From contig NZ_CP158190.1 of NCBI RefSeq assembly GCF_040250305.1, positions 100,001 through 164,000 of the forward strand: a DNA stretch of 64,000 bases. The letters are read 5' to 3'. Source of the DNA: Peribacillus frigoritolerans (lineage in GTDB: Bacteria; Bacillota; Bacilli; Bacillales; DSM-1321). The position numbers were made by a program, and so were the translations under genes. Positions 34,487 to 48,309 of the stretch are shown in pieces. Numbering within the stretch: position 1 is the first letter of the stretch; the number at the start of each line of letters is the position of its first letter. The notes under the pieces were generated by a model that searched no databases, was not told the DNA's origin, and saw nothing but the letters and a program-made list of their open reading frames with translations.

Positions 34487-34519
34487 GCTGTGATGGAAGA
34501 ATTAGTCTTCTTTCACAGC
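34487..34519 (+). other. Hairpin in the fusA-tuf spacer
   Basis: GCTGTGA (34487-34493) pairs with TCACAGC (34513-34519), with further GGAAGA/TCTTC pairing inside. It is followed by CCTTATATAC, so it is not a classical terminator. It may mark processing between fusA and the abundantly expressed tuf. Confidence 0.55.
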
Positions 34520-34566
34520 CCTTATATACTTAATCTTTTATTTATAATTTTAAGGAGGAATTCCTA

Positions 34567-35754
34567 ATGGGAAAAGCTAAATTTGATCGTTCAAAACCGC
34601 ACGTTAACGTTGGAACAATTGGTCACGTTGACCATGGTAAAACAACTCTAACTGCTGCAATCACAACTGTACTTGCTAAATCTGGTGGCGCAGAAGCTCG
34701 CGCTTATGACCAAATCGATGGTGCTCCAGAAGAAAGAGAACGTGGTATCACAATCTCTACTGCACACGTTGAGTACGAAACAGCTACTCGTCACTATGCA
34801 CACGTTGACTGCCCAGGACATGCTGACTATGTTAAAAACATGATCACTGGTGCTGCACAAATGGACGGCGGAATCTTAGTAGTATCTGCTGCTGATGGCC
34901 CAATGCCACAAACTCGTGAGCACATCCTTCTTTCTCGTCAAGTAGGTGTACCATACCTAGTAGTATTCATGAATAAATGCGACATGGTAGATGACGAAGA
35001 ACTTCTTGAATTAGTAGAAATGGAAATCCGTGATCTTCTATCTGAATACGAATTCCCTGGCGATGACATTCCAGTTATCAAAGGATCTGCACTAAAAGCT
35101 CTTCAAGGAGAAGCAGCATGGGAAGAAAAAATTCATGAATTAATGACAGCTGTTGACGAGTATATCCCAGAACCAACTCGTGACACTGACAAACCATTCA
35201 TGATGCCAGTTGAGGATGTATTCTCAATCACTGGTCGTGGAACAGTTGCTACTGGTCGTGTTGAGCGTGGACAAGTTAAAGTCGGTGACGTTGTTGACAT
35301 CATCGGATTCAACGAAGAGTCTAAACCAACAACAGTAACTGGTGTTGAAATGTTCCGTAAACTTCTTGACTATGCTGAAGCTGGTGACAACATCGGTGCA
35401 CTACTTCGTGGTGTATCCCGTGAAGATATCCAACGTGGACAAGTACTTGCTAAACCAAGCACTATCACTCCACACACAAAGTTCAAAGCTGAAGTTTATG
35501 TTCTTTCTAAAGAAGAAGGTGGACGTCACACTCCATTCTTTACAAACTACCGTCCTCAGTTCTACTTCCGTACAACTGACGTAACTGGTATTTGTAACCT
35601 TCCTGAAGGCGTAGAAATGGTTATGCCTGGAGACAACATTGAAATGACTGTAGAACTTATCGCTCCAATCGCTATCGAAGAAGGTACTAAATTCTCTATC
35701 CGTGAGGGTGGACGTACTGTAGGCGCTGGCGTAGTTGCTACAATCCAAGAATAA
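34567..35754 (+). CDS. tuf: Elongation factor Tu
   Basis: 395-aa GTPase that delivers aminoacyl-tRNA. G1 is [10 protein letters not shown] near residue 19, G2 RGITIST, G3 DCPGHADY and G4 NKCDM, with domains II and III complete. It has a strong ribosome site AAGGAGGA. Codon use (heavy CGT, GGT, GAA) is typical of highly expressed genes. Confidence 0.98.
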   Translation: MGKAKFDRSKPHVNVGTIGHVDHGKTTLTAAITTVLAKSGGAEARAYDQIDGAPEERERGITISTAHVEYETATRHYAHVDCPGHADYVKNMITGAAQMDGGILVVSAADGPMPQTREHILLSRQVGVPYLVVFMNKCDMVDDEELLELVEMEIRDLLSEYEFPGDDIPVIKGSALKALQGEAAWEEKIHELMTAVDEYIPEPTRDTDKPFMMPVEDVFSITGRGTVATGRVERGQVKVGDVVDIIGFNEESKPTTVTGVEMFRKLLDYAEAGDNIGALLRGVSREDIQRGQVLAKPSTITPHTKFKAEVYVLSKEEGGRHTPFFTNYRPQFYFRTTDVTGICNLPEGVEMVMPGDNIEMTVELIAPIAIEEGTKFSIREGGRTVGAGVVATIQE

Positions 35755-35774
35755 TTGATTCGTAAAACAATATT

Positions 35775-35831
35775 GGAAGGGACGCCTTCCGGGAGAAGCA
35801 GATGGGACGCCATCTGCTTCTTTTCTTTTTC
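35775..35831 (+). terminator. Tandem-hairpin terminator after tuf
   Basis: The first hairpin is GGAAGG-GACG-CCTTCC (35775-35790). The second is an 11-bp stem, GAAGCAGATGG-GACG-CCATCTGCTTC (35795-35820), followed by TTTTCTTTTTC. Both share the same GACG loop. Confidence 0.9.
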
Positions 35832-35946
35832 TAAAGAATATTGAATCTTTCTTCTATAATACCTGTAAAAGTGAAGTGTATTTAATCGGTATCATGAGGA
35901 TTATCGAATTGAAGAAAATGGATATGAAAGACCATATAGAATGTAC

Positions 35947-35975
35947 TTGTAAATACTTGTGATAGTATGTATAAT
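35947..35975 (+). promoter_or_regulatory. S10 operon promoter P1
   Basis: TTGTAA (35947-35952), a 17-nt spacer and a perfect TATAAT (35970-35975). It is the first of two tandem promoters before rpsJ. Confidence 0.75.
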
Positions 35976-35990
35976 AATAAAAGTGTGCTG

Positions 35991-36029
35991 CACAAGAAAA
36001 ATTCAAGTTTAACTTGCGTTCTGCTTGTG
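35991..36029 (+). promoter_or_regulatory. Nested symmetric inverted repeat between the S10 promoters
   Basis: The inner palindrome CAAGTT-T-AACTTG (36004-36016) is flanked at equal 7-nt distances by CACAAG (35991-35996) and CTTGTG (36024-36029). The whole is centred on 36010 and overlaps the -35 of P2. It could be an operator or an RNA hairpin in the P1 transcript. Confidence 0.5.
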
Positions 36030-36042
36030 TTTTATGTATAAT
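36014..36042 (+). promoter_or_regulatory. S10 operon promoter P2
   Basis: TTGCGT (36014-36019), a 17-nt spacer and a perfect TATAAT (36037-36042). Both tandem promoters share the context ATGTATAATA. Confidence 0.75.
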
Positions 36043-36072
36043 AGACAATGTTGGTCTTTGACTGCGATGATA

Positions 36073-36130
36073 TGGAAGGTTGCTGACACACCCGGCCGCT
36101 TTGCCATGGCGAGTGTGTGGGAAATTTCCA
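36073..36130 (+). promoter_or_regulatory. Structured leader of the S10 operon
   Basis: An outer stem TGGAA (36073-36077) / TTCCA (36126-36130) encloses ACACAC (36086-36091) / GTGTGT (36113-36118) with a GC-rich apex. The GC content contrasts with the AT-rich surroundings. The Bacillus S10 operon has a long untranslated leader; its function here is not established. Confidence 0.5.
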
Positions 36131-36134
36131 TTGA

Positions 36135-36482
<348 letters not shown>

Positions 36483-36522
36483 TTCATATAAATATGAACA
36501 ATTACTCTAGGAGGTGTGACTT

Positions 36523-37152
36523 ATGACCAAAGGAATCTTAGGAAGAAAAATCGGTATGACTCAAGTTTTTGCTGAAAACGGTGAACTTATTCCAGTAACA
36601 GTTATCGAAGCTGCTAATAACGTGGTTCTTCAAAAGAAAACTGTTGAAACTGATGGCTATGAAGCAGTTCAAGTTGGTTTTGAAAACAAACGTGAAAAGC
36701 TTTCTAACAAACCTGAAAAGGGCCATGTTGAAAAAGCAAATACTACTCCTAAGCGCTTCATTCGCGAATTCCGCGGAACGGATCTTACTGAATATGAGAT
36801 CGGTCAAGAAGTCAATGTAAGTATTTTCGCTGAAGGCGATTTAGTAGATGTATCAGGAATTTCAAAAGGTAAAGGATTCCAAGGCTCTATCAAGCGTCAT
36901 GGACAATCTCGCGGACCTATGTCTCATGGTTCTCGTTACCACCGTCGCCCAGGTTCAATGGGTCCTGTAGCTCCAAACCGCGTATTCAAAGGTAAACTTT
37001 TACCAGGACGTATGGGTGGAGAGCAAATCACTGTTCAAAACTTAGCTATCGTTAAAGTTGATGTTGAACGTAACCTACTATTGATCAAAGGTAATGTACC
37101 TGGTGCTAGAAAAGCATTGATCAAAGTTAAAACTGCTGTTAAAGCAAAGTAA
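36523..37152 (+). CDS. rplC: 50S ribosomal protein L3
   Basis: 209 aa. It begins [14 protein letters not shown] and contains the conserved [11 protein letters not shown] loop that reaches toward the peptidyl-transferase centre. It follows rpsJ by 40 nt with AGGAGGTG. Confidence 0.98.
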   Translation: MTKGILGRKIGMTQVFAENGELIPVTVIEAANNVVLQKKTVETDGYEAVQVGFENKREKLSNKPEKGHVEKANTTPKRFIREFRGTDLTEYEIGQEVNVSIFAEGDLVDVSGISKGKGFQGSIKRHGQSRGPMSHGSRYHRRPGSMGPVAPNRVFKGKLLPGRMGGEQITVQNLAIVKVDVERNLLLIKGNVPGARKALIKVKTAVKAK

Positions 37153-37177
37153 TTTCTGAGAAAGGAGGAGCAATAGA

Positions 37178-37801
37178 ATGCCAAAAGTTACATTGTTCAA
37201 CCAAACAGGTTCACAAGTTGGCGACATCGAACTAAATGAATCCATCTTTGGTATCGAACCTAATAATCACGTATTATTTGAAGCAATCATCATGCAACGA
37301 GCTTCCTTACGTCAAGGAACTCATAAAGTTAAAAACCGTTCTGAAGTTGCAGGCGGTGGACGTAAACCTTGGAAACAAAAAGGAACTGGACGTGCGCGTC
37401 AAGGTTCTATCCGTTCTCCACAATGGCGTGGCGGTGGCGTTGTTTTTGGACCAACTCCAAGATCTTACGCTTACAAGCTACCTAAAAAGGTACGTCGTTT
37501 AGCTATTAAATCTGCATTGTCTGCAAAGGCATTGGAAGAGAACATTTTGGTACTTGAAAGCTTGTCTTTCGAAGCTCCAAAAACAAAAGAGTTTGTAGCT
37601 GTACTTAAAAACCTTTCTGTTGATACTAAAACGTTGGTAGTTACTGACGGTTTAGATGAGAAAGTTGCTCTTTCTGCACGTAACATCCCTGGTGTTACTG
37701 TAGTTGAAGCTGATGGTCTTAATGTTCTTGATGTTGTTTCACACAACAAATTGATCTTGACTAAATCAGCTGTCGAAAAAGTAGAGGAGGTGCTTGCATA
37801 A
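37178..37801 (+). CDS. rplD: 50S ribosomal protein L4
   Basis: 207 aa. The long exit-tunnel loop is seen as [19 protein letters not shown], with no change obvious in the macrolide-contact region. Its TAA overlaps the rplW ATG by one base. Confidence 0.98.
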   Translation: MPKVTLFNQTGSQVGDIELNESIFGIEPNNHVLFEAIIMQRASLRQGTHKVKNRSEVAGGGRKPWKQKGTGRARQGSIRSPQWRGGGVVFGPTPRSYAYKLPKKVRRLAIKSALSAKALEENILVLESLSFEAPKTKEFVAVLKNLSVDTKTLVVTDGLDEKVALSARNIPGVTVVEADGLNVLDVVSHNKLILTKSAVEKVEEVLA

Positions 37802-38085
37802 TGGATGCACGCGATATCATTAAGCGCCCCGTAATCACTGAACGCTCTTCAGACATAATGGCTGAAAAGAAATATACTTTTGAAGTTGATGTTAGAGCTA
37901 ATAAAACTCAAGTTAAAGATGCTGTTCAAGAAATTTTCGGCGTTAAAGTTGAGAAAGTAAACATCATGAACTACAAAGGTAAATTCAAACGCATGGGCAA
38001 ACATGCAGGCTATACTAACAAGCGCCGTAAAGCTATTGTTAAATTAACTGCTGACAGCAAAGAAATCGAGCTATTCGAGGCTTAA
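37801..38085 (+). CDS. rplW: 50S ribosomal protein L23
   Basis: 94 aa, at the tunnel exit, where trigger factor and SRP dock. It begins [15 protein letters not shown]. The start overlaps the rplD stop in TAATG, and GAGGAGGTG is inside the rplD end. Confidence 0.98.
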   Translation: MDARDIIKRPVITERSSDIMAEKKYTFEVDVRANKTQVKDAVQEIFGVKVEKVNIMNYKGKFKRMGKHAGYTNKRRKAIVKLTADSKEIELFEA

Positions 38086-38093
38086 TTCATTAG

Positions 38094-38942
<849 letters not shown>

Positions 38943-38969
38943 CGGGATTGAGCTACGGTTCATATATAG

Positions 38970-39281
<312 letters not shown>

Positions 39282-39298
39282 TGAGAGGAGGGCATCTC

Positions 39299-39640
39299 AT
39301 GCAAGCTAAAGCTGTCGCTAAAACAGTTCGTATTGCTCCTCGTAAAGTGCGTTTAGTCGCAGATTTAATTCGAGGAAAACAAGTAGGTGAAGCAGTAGCG
39401 ATTCTTCGCTTAACACCAAAATCTGCTTCTCCAGTCGTAGAAAAAATTCTGAAATCTGCTATCGCAAATGCAGAACACAACTACGAAATGGATATTAATA
39501 ACCTAGTCGTTTCAGAGGCATACGTTAACGAAGGACCAACATTAAAACGTTTCCGTCCTCGCGCTCAAGGTCGTGCGAGTGCAATTAACAAACGTACTAG
39601 TCATATTACAATCGTTGTATCAGAAAAGAAGGAGGGGTAA
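39299..39640 (+). CDS. rplV: 50S ribosomal protein L22
   Basis: 113 aa. It starts at the ATG at 39299 ([16 protein letters not shown]) after GAGGAGGG; an in-frame ATG at 39281 overlaps the rpsS stop and is less likely. The tunnel hairpin loop [14 protein letters not shown] is unmodified. Confidence 0.97.
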   Translation: MQAKAVAKTVRIAPRKVRLVADLIRGKQVGEAVAILRLTPKSASPVVEKILKSAIANAEHNYEMDINNLVVSEAYVNEGPTLKRFRPRAQGRASAINKRTSHITIVVSEKKEG

Positions 39641-39643
39641 TCT

Positions 39644-40929
<1,286 letters not shown>

Positions 40930-40947
40930 TGAATGGAGGTTTGCAGA

Positions 40948-41211
40948 ATGAGCGAACGCAACCAACGCAAAATCTACACTGGACGCGTAGTATCCGACAA
41001 AATGGATAAAACAGTTACAGTTGTTGTAGAAACCTATAAAAAGCATTCTTTATACGGTAAACGCGTGAAATACTCTAAAAAGTTTAAAGCTCATGACGAG
41101 CTAAACGAAGCTAAAGCAGGCGACGTAGTACGTATCATGGAAACTCGTCCACTTTCAGCTACAAAACGCTTCCGTCTTGTAGAAGTAGTAGAAAAAGCAG
41201 TAATCATTTAA
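40948..41211 (+). CDS. rpsQ: 30S ribosomal protein S17
   Basis: 87 aa of OB fold. The conserved core is [17 protein letters not shown] and [15 protein letters not shown]. It starts at the ATG at 40948 after TGGAGGT; the in-frame ATG 15 nt upstream overlaps the ribosome site. Confidence 0.97.
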   Translation: MSERNQRKIYTGRVVSDKMDKTVTVVVETYKKHSLYGKRVKYSKKFKAHDELNEAKAGDVVRIMETRPLSATKRFRLVEVVEKAVII

Positions 41212-41231
41212 TATAGTTCGGATTAAGCTAA

Positions 41232-41621
<390 letters not shown>

Positions 41622-41664
41622 TATGTAAAATTTGTATAAAGCCTTTCAAGGAGGTGCCAAGCTA

Positions 41665-41976
41665 ATGCATGTTAAAAAAGGTGACAAAGTCGTAGTCATC
41701 TCTGGTAAGGACAAAGGCAAACAAGGAACAATTCTTTCTGCATATCCGAAACAAAATCGTGTGCTTGTTGAAGGAATTAACATCGTGAAAAAGCATTCCA
41801 AGCCATCTCAACTTAATCCACAAGGTGGAATTATAAGCAAAGAAGCTGCTATTCACGTATCCAATGTAATGCCACTTGATCCTAAATCAGGTAAACCGAC
41901 TCGTGTTGGATATAAGATCGAAAATGGTAAAAAAGTACGCGTAGCTAAAATATCAGGTGAATCTTTAGATAAATAA
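41665..41976 (+). CDS. rplX: 50S ribosomal protein L24
   Basis: 103 aa with a KOW motif in [20 protein letters not shown]; an early assembly initiator. The ATG at 41665 after AAGGAGGTG is preferred over a longer in-frame reading that runs through the ribosome site. Confidence 0.97.
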   Translation: MHVKKGDKVVVISGKDKGKQGTILSAYPKQNRVLVEGINIVKKHSKPSQLNPQGGIISKEAAIHVSNVMPLDPKSGKPTRVGYKIENGKKVRVAKISGESLDK

Positions 41977-42005
41977 GTCATAAATGAAGGGAGGTACACT
42001 AAGCA

Positions 42006-42545
42006 ATGAGCCGCCTTAAAGAAAAATTCAGAAGTGAAATTACACCGTCATTGATGGGTAAATTCAACTATCAATCAGTAATGCAAGTACCAAACATTGA
42101 GAAAATCGTTATTAACATGGGTGTGGGTGACGCAGTTTCTAACTCGAAAGCTTTAGATACAGCTGTTGAAGAACTTACATTGATCACTGGTCAAAAACCA
42201 GTTATAACAAAAGCAAAAAAATCAATCGCAGGTTTCCGTTTGCGTGAAGGTATGCCTATCGGAGCGAAAGTTACATTACGTGGAGAGCGTATGTATCAAT
42301 TCCTTGATAAGCTAGTATCTGTATCTTTACCGCGTGTACGTGATTTCCGCGGCGTTTCAAAGAAATCCTTTGACGGACGTGGGAACTATACATTAGGCGT
42401 TAAAGAACAACTTATCTTCCCTGAGATTGATTACGATAAAGTGAGCAAAGTTCGTGGTATGGACATCGTTATCGTAACGACTGCCAACACTGACGAAGAA
42501 GCTCGTGAACTACTTACTCAAGTTGGAATGCCGTTCCAAAAGTAA
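42006..42545 (+). CDS. rplE: 50S ribosomal protein L5
   Basis: 179 aa, binding 5S rRNA in the central protuberance. It includes [15 protein letters not shown] and the signature [15 protein letters not shown]. It follows rplX by 29 nt. Confidence 0.98.
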   Translation: MSRLKEKFRSEITPSLMGKFNYQSVMQVPNIEKIVINMGVGDAVSNSKALDTAVEELTLITGQKPVITKAKKSIAGFRLREGMPIGAKVTLRGERMYQFLDKLVSVSLPRVRDFRGVSKKSFDGRGNYTLGVKEQLIFPEIDYDKVSKVRGMDIVIVTTANTDEEARELLTQVGMPFQK

Positions 42546-42552
42546 TCTCTAA

Positions 42553-42756
<204 letters not shown>

Positions 42757-42786
42757 AACCCGAGTTTGGGAAGGAGGTAAAATATA

Positions 42787-43185
42787 ATGGTCATGACAGA
42801 TCCTATTGCAGATATGCTTACTCGCATCCGTAATGCGAATATGGTTCGTCACGAAAAACTGGAAGTTCCTGCTTCAAAGATCAAAAAGGAAATTGCTGAG
42901 ATCTTAAAAAGTGAAGGCTTCGTACGTGACTTTGAATTAATCGAAGACAACAAACAAGGTATCATCCGTATCTTCTTAAAATACGGTGCAAACAACGAAC
43001 GTGTTATCACTGGTCTAAAACGTATCAGCAAACCTGGTTTGCGTGTATATGCAAAAACTGGAGAGGTACCACGCGTTCTTAACGGTTTAGGTATCGCAAT
43101 TGTTTCTACTTCTCACGGAGTTTTAACAGACAAGGAAGCTCGCTCTAAACAAGTTGGCGGAGAAGTTTTAGCATACGTTTGGTAA
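42787..43185 (+). CDS. rpsH: 30S ribosomal protein S8
   Basis: 132 aa. It begins [16 protein letters not shown] and ends with the signature [20 protein letters not shown]. It is a central 16S binder. The first of two in-frame ATGs (42787) has the better distance to GGAGG and agrees with B. subtilis. Confidence 0.97.
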   Translation: MVMTDPIADMLTRIRNANMVRHEKLEVPASKIKKEIAEILKSEGFVRDFELIEDNKQGIIRIFLKYGANNERVITGLKRISKPGLRVYAKTGEVPRVLNGLGIAIVSTSHGVLTDKEARSKQVGGEVLAYVW

Positions 43186-43215
43186 TACATTTTCACAAGA
43201 ATGGAGGTGCACATT

Positions 43216-43752
43216 ATGTCTCGTATAGGTAAAAAACCTATTGAAATCCCTGCAGGCGTGACAGTTACTATTACTGGAAGTGAAGTAACTGTTAAAGGAC
43301 CTAAAGGTGAATTAACTAGATCATTCAATCCTGACCTTTCAATCGTTGTTGAAGAGAACGTGTTAACTGTTACACGTCCGTCTGACGAGAAGGCTCACCG
43401 TTCTTTACACGGTACTACTCGCGCACTTATCTCTAACATGGTTGAAGGTGTATCAACAGGTTTCGTAAAATCACTTGAACTTATTGGGGTTGGGTACCGT
43501 GCACAAAAGCAAGGTAACAAGCTTGTCCTTAACGTAGGATATTCCCACCCTGTAGAAATAGAGCCAGAAGCTGGCGTTGAAGTCGAAGTTCCTTCTAATA
43601 CAAAAGTAATCATCAAAGGTGCAAGCAAAGAACGTGTAGGAGCTCTAGCAGCTAATATCCGTGATGTTCGCCCGCCTGAGCCGTATAAAGGTAAAGGTAT
43701 CCGTTACGAAGGCGAATTCGTTCGTCGTAAAGAAGGTAAAACTGGTAAGTAA
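43216..43752 (+). CDS. rplF: 50S ribosomal protein L6
   Basis: 178 aa in two similar domains; the C-terminal signature is [14 protein letters not shown]. The start was moved to the ATG at 43216 ([12 protein letters not shown]) after TGGAGGTG. Confidence 0.97.
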   Translation: MSRIGKKPIEIPAGVTVTITGSEVTVKGPKGELTRSFNPDLSIVVEENVLTVTRPSDEKAHRSLHGTTRALISNMVEGVSTGFVKSLELIGVGYRAQKQGNKLVLNVGYSHPVEIEPEAGVEVEVPSNTKVIIKGASKERVGALAANIRDVRPPEPYKGKGIRYEGEFVRRKEGKTGK

Positions 43753-43784
43753 TGCCGCATAAGTAAACGAAAGGAGTGACGTAA

Positions 43785-44147
43785 ATGATTACGAAGCTTG
43801 ATAAAAATGCTACTCGTCAGAAAAGACATGCGCGTGTACGTGCTAAGCTTTCTGGAACAGAAGCTCGTCCTCGTTTAAATGTGTTTCGTTCAAACAAACA
43901 CATTTACGCACAATTAATTGACGATGCAAAAGGCGTAACATTGGCAAGTGCTTCAACTCTTGATAAAGAGATCAATATCGAAGCAGGTAGCAATGCTGAA
44001 GCAGCTCAAAAAGTTGGCGAACTTATTGCGAAACGTGCTGTTGAAAAAGGTTTCAAAGCTGTGGTGTTTGACCGCGGTGGTTACCTCTTCCATGGTCGTG
44101 TAAAAGCATTGGCTGACGCTGCTCGTGAAAACGGCTTAGAATTTTAA
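43785..44147 (+). CDS. rplR: 50S ribosomal protein L18
   Basis: 120 aa, a 5S rRNA-binding protein. It begins [18 protein letters not shown]; the C-terminal [16 protein letters not shown] is conserved. It follows rplF by 32 nt. Confidence 0.98.
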   Translation: MITKLDKNATRQKRHARVRAKLSGTEARPRLNVFRSNKHIYAQLIDDAKGVTLASASTLDKEINIEAGSNAEAAQKVGELIAKRAVEKGFKAVVFDRGGYLFHGRVKALADAARENGLEF

Positions 44148-44169
44148 TGGATAAGGAGGGACATAACAG

Positions 44170-44670
44170 ATGCGTAGCATTGATCCTAATAAATTAGAAC
44201 TTGAAGAACGCGTAGTTACAGTTAATCGTGTAGCTAAAGTTGTTAAAGGCGGACGTCGTTTCCGTTTCACTGCACTAGTTGTTGTTGGTGATAAAAATGG
44301 TCATGTTGGATTTGGTACTGGTAAAGCTCAAGAAGTTCCGGATGCTATCCGTAAAGCTATTGAGGATGCTAAGAAAAATCTAATTACTGTACCGATGGTT
44401 GGTACTACTATTCCTCATCTTGTGAACGGTCGCTATGGCGCAGGTCACATTCTATTGAAACCAGCTTCTGAAGGTACAGGAGTAATTGCTGGTGGTCCTG
44501 TTCGTGCGGTACTTGAATTAGGCGGAGTTAGCGATATCTTGTCTAAATCACTAGGTACTAATACACCTATTAATATGGTTCGCGCAACAATTGAAGGATT
44601 GAAGCAATTGAAACGTGCTGAAGACGTAGCTAAGTTACGTGGAAAATCAGTACAAGAACTGTTAGGATAA
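44170..44670 (+). CDS. rpsE: 30S ribosomal protein S5
   Basis: 166 aa. The double-stranded RNA-binding-like N-domain includes [19 protein letters not shown]. The loop at VVKGGR is the usual site of spectinomycin mutations and looks wild type. It follows a strong ribosome site. Confidence 0.98.
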   Translation: MRSIDPNKLELEERVVTVNRVAKVVKGGRRFRFTALVVVGDKNGHVGFGTGKAQEVPDAIRKAIEDAKKNLITVPMVGTTIPHLVNGRYGAGHILLKPASEGTGVIAGGPVRAVLELGGVSDILSKSLGTNTPINMVRATIEGLKQLKRAEDVAKLRGKSVQELLG

Positions 44671-44686
44671 GGAGGGAAATCGAATT

Positions 44687-44869
44687 ATGGCTAATAAATT
44701 AGAAATCACCCTCACTCGCAGCTTGATTGGTCGTCCTGAAGATCAACGTGTTACAGTTAACACTTTGGGTTTACGCAAAATGCATCAAACGGTTGTTCAA
44801 GAAGATAACCCTGCGATTCGCGGTATGATTACCAAAGTTGCTCATCTTGTTACTGTAAAAGAACAATAA
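44687..44869 (+). CDS. rpmD: 50S ribosomal protein L30
   Basis: 60 aa. It contains [18 protein letters not shown] and [11 protein letters not shown], the L30 signature. It starts 16 nt after rpsE with GGAGGG. Confidence 0.97.
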   Translation: MANKLEITLTRSLIGRPEDQRVTVNTLGLRKMHQTVVQEDNPAIRGMITKVAHLVTVKEQ

Positions 44870-44901
44870 AATAATTTTTAACTTAACAAGGAGGTGCCAA
44901 C

Positions 44902-45342
44902 ATGAAACTTCATGAGTTAAAAGCTGCAGAAGGTTCTCGTAAAGAACGTAAACGTAAAGGTCGCGGTATTGGATCTGGTAACGGTAAAACAGCAGGTAAA
45001 GGACACAAAGGACAAAACGCTCGCTCCGGCGGCGGTGTGCGTCTTGGATTTGAAGGGGGTCAAACTCCTCTATTCAGACGTTTACCTAAACGTGGATTTA
45101 CCAACATCAACCGTAAAGACTATGCTATCGTGAATCTTGATACGTTAAATCTTTTCGAAGACGGTACTGAAGTAACACCAGCTCTTTTACTTGAGACTGG
45201 GGTTGTAAGTAAAGAAAAAGCAGGAATCAAAATTCTTGCCAAAGGAAGCATTGAGAAAAAGCTTACTGTTAAAGCTCACAAATTCTCGTCTACTGCTAAA
45301 GAAGCTATCGAAGCTGCTGGCGGTAATACAGAGGTGATCTAA
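44902..45342 (+). CDS. rplO: 50S ribosomal protein L15
   Basis: 146 aa. It begins [20 protein letters not shown], with the glycine-rich extended N-terminus that threads into the 50S core. Its TAA overlaps the secY start in TAATG. Confidence 0.98.
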   Translation: MKLHELKAAEGSRKERKRKGRGIGSGNGKTAGKGHKGQNARSGGGVRLGFEGGQTPLFRRLPKRGFTNINRKDYAIVNLDTLNLFEDGTEVTPALLLETGVVSKEKAGIKILAKGSIEKKLTVKAHKFSSTAKEAIEAAGGNTEVI

Positions 45343-46637
45343 TGTTTCGCACGATCTCCAATTTTATGCGCGTGGGTGAAATAAGGAATAAGATTATTTT
45401 TACCCTACTAATGTTAATCGTCTATCGCATCGGTACATTTATACCTGTACCGCATGTGAATGCCGATTTTCTCGCTGAACAGGACCAGCTGAGCGTCATC
45501 GGTCTTTTAAATACCTTTGGCGGCGGAGCACTGCAAAACTTTTCGATATTAGCGATGGGTATCATGCCTTACATCACGGCATCCATCATCGTTCAGCTGT
45601 TACAGATGGATGTTGTTCCTAAGTTCACTGAATGGTCTAAACAAGGGGAAGCAGGGCGCCGTAAATTAGCTCAATTCACTCGTTACTTCACTATTATCCT
45701 AGGATTTATCCAAGCTGTTGGTATGTCTTATGGGTTCAATAATATGTCAGGTGGACAGTTGATTGAAAATCCTGGAATTGCAACATACTTGCTTATTGCG
45801 ACTGTCTTAACGGCAGGAACAGCTTTTCTTTTGTGGTTAGGGGAGCTGATCACTGCTAAGGGTGTGGGTAATGGGATCTCCATCATCATCTTTGCTGGTA
45901 TCGTAGCTAGTTTGCCAACTACGGCAAATCAGATTTACGCCCAACAATTTGAAAATGCCGGTGATCAATTATTCTTACGAATCATAACGATTATCCTCAT
46001 TGTTTTAGCAGTATTAGCAATCGTGGTTGCTGTTATCTTCATTCAGCAGGCATTACGTAAAATTCCTATTCAGTATGCGAAACGTGCTGCGGTAGGTCGT
46101 ACACAAATGGGTGGCCAGTCTACTCATTTACCATTGAAAGTAAATGCTGCGGGGGTTATTCCGGTAATCTTTGCAATGGCATTTATCATTACTCCCACTA
46201 CAATCGCTTCTTTCTTTGGAAAGAACAGCGTGACTAGTTGGATATCAACAAATCTTGATTATACCAAGCCAATTGGTATGATCATATATGTTGCTCTTAT
46301 CATTGCTTTTGCGTATTTTTATGCATTCATTCAGGTTAACCCTGAACAAATGGCTGAGAATTTGAAAAAGCAAGGTGGCTATGTGCCTGGGATCCGTCCA
46401 GGTAAGAGTACACAAGAATATTTAACACGTGTTTTATACCGTCTGACGTTTGTAGGCTCTATATTTTTAGCCATCATTGCCGTTTTACCGGTATTTTTCA
46501 TTAAGCTTGCTGATCTGCCTCAATCTGCACAGATTGGTGGAACCAGTTTGCTGATCGTAGTGGGGGTTGCCCTTGATACGATGAAGCAGCTGGAATCACA
46601 ACTTGTGAAGAGACACTATAAAGGCTTTATAAAGTAA
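45342..46637 (+). CDS. secY: Preprotein translocase subunit SecY
   Basis: 431 aa with ten predicted membrane helices; channel of the Sec translocon together with SecE (at 18816). It contains the conserved loops MGIMPYITASIIVQLLQMD and QVNPEQMAENLKKQGGYVPG. It is translationally coupled to rplO. Confidence 0.97.
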   Translation: MFRTISNFMRVGEIRNKIIFTLLMLIVYRIGTFIPVPHVNADFLAEQDQLSVIGLLNTFGGGALQNFSILAMGIMPYITASIIVQLLQMDVVPKFTEWSKQGEAGRRKLAQFTRYFTIILGFIQAVGMSYGFNNMSGGQLIENPGIATYLLIATVLTAGTAFLLWLGELITAKGVGNGISIIIFAGIVASLPTTANQIYAQQFENAGDQLFLRIITIILIVLAVLAIVVAVIFIQQALRKIPIQYAKRAAVGRTQMGGQSTHLPLKVNAAGVIPVIFAMAFIITPTTIASFFGKNSVTSWISTNLDYTKPIGMIIYVALIIAFAYFYAFIQVNPEQMAENLKKQGGYVPGIRPGKSTQEYLTRVLYRLTFVGSIFLAIIAVLPVFFIKLADLPQSAQIGGTSLLIVVGVALDTMKQLESQLVKRHYKGFIK

Positions 46638-46683
46638 TGAGTTTTGGGAACGGCTTGTTCCCTTTACCCATTATAGAGTTTGA

Positions 46684-47349
<666 letters not shown>

Positions 47350-47402
47350 TCATTCGTATTGATTTATGAAATTCATACCATTTTTATAACTTACTAGTTA
47401 AA

Positions 47403-47896
47403 CTTGGTGCATTCCTATATTACAAAGGGTATAATGGATTTCGCGAGAGCATTCGCACATTTATTAATCAGGTTCTTGTACTTGGTATTCCCTGAATTGG
47501 GCGATTACTTTTTAAGTGATCTTCATGGACATATCCGGTCGGCAAAATTGATGAAGAAATGCAGTGACTCTATTGGGATTCCTAAAGAGTCGTGATATAG
47601 AGGGTTGAAAGAAGCTATGTCAGGCGTGCGCCTTTCAAACATCTCCCATGCTATTCAAACCTATGTCGAGACTAATTGCTTCTCTATTTCGAGAGTATGT
47701 CGGTCACGGAATCGGTCAAGACTTACATGAGGGCCCATAAAATCCTCATTTCGGTCCAACTGATAAAGGTCCTCAGTTAAAGCCTGGTTCTACAAAATGG
47801 TGAATACTTGATGCAGAATTGTAAGACTTATGAGGATGATTGGACTGTAGTAATGTTGACGGAAAGATGTGTACCTTTAATAGGTTCACGCATAGA
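47403..47896 (+). pseudogene. map: Decayed methionine aminopeptidase gene (map remnant)
   Basis: Recognisable Map segments occur in order but in different frames with stops. They are KGYNGF...NQVLVLGIP at 47403-47492, YPVGKIDEEMQ at 47532-47564, and GVRLSNISHAIQTYVE ending at 47670. Next come REYVGHGIGQDLHE at 47690-47731, HFGPTDKGPQLKPG from 47747, then [10 protein letters not shown] (47823-47852) and VDGKMC. About 250 bp are missing relative to a ~750-bp gene, including the N-terminus and the first metal-binding aspartates. The position between adk and infA is the normal place of map. The product cannot be functional. Confidence 0.93.
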
Positions 47897-47914
47897 GAAG
47901 GGAGAATCACTTTA

Positions 47915-48133
47915 ATGGCGAAAGATGATGTAATTGAAGTAGAAGGCACAGTACAAGAGACTTTGCCAAATGCAATGTTTAAGGTAGAATTAGAAAATGG
48001 TCATACTGTTTTAGCTCATGTATCCGGTAAAATTCGTATGCACTTTATTCGCATTTTGCCTGGAGATAAAGTTACGGTTGAGCTTTCCCCGTATGATCTA
48101 ACTCGCGGCAGAATCACATACCGGTTCAAATAA
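47915..48133 (+). CDS. infA: Translation initiation factor IF-1
   Basis: 72-aa OB fold. It begins [22 protein letters not shown] and contains [17 protein letters not shown]. The ATG at 47915 follows GAAGGGAG; the in-frame upstream reading is the tail of the map relic. Confidence 0.98.
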   Translation: MAKDDVIEVEGTVQETLPNAMFKVELENGHTVLAHVSGKIRMHFIRILPGDKVTVELSPYDLTRGRITYRFK

Positions 48134-48167
48134 TCCGGTTTCGCTCCGATCTGTATAAGGAGGTTAG

Positions 48168-48287
<120 letters not shown>

Positions 48288-48309
48288 ATAGAAGGAGGTG
48301 CACTCAAGC

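Noticed and set aside
47404..47595. 63-codon open frame between adk and infA as a new small protein
   Set aside because: It runs out of frame through the decayed map gene; other frames give clear Map fragments, and there is no good ribosome site.
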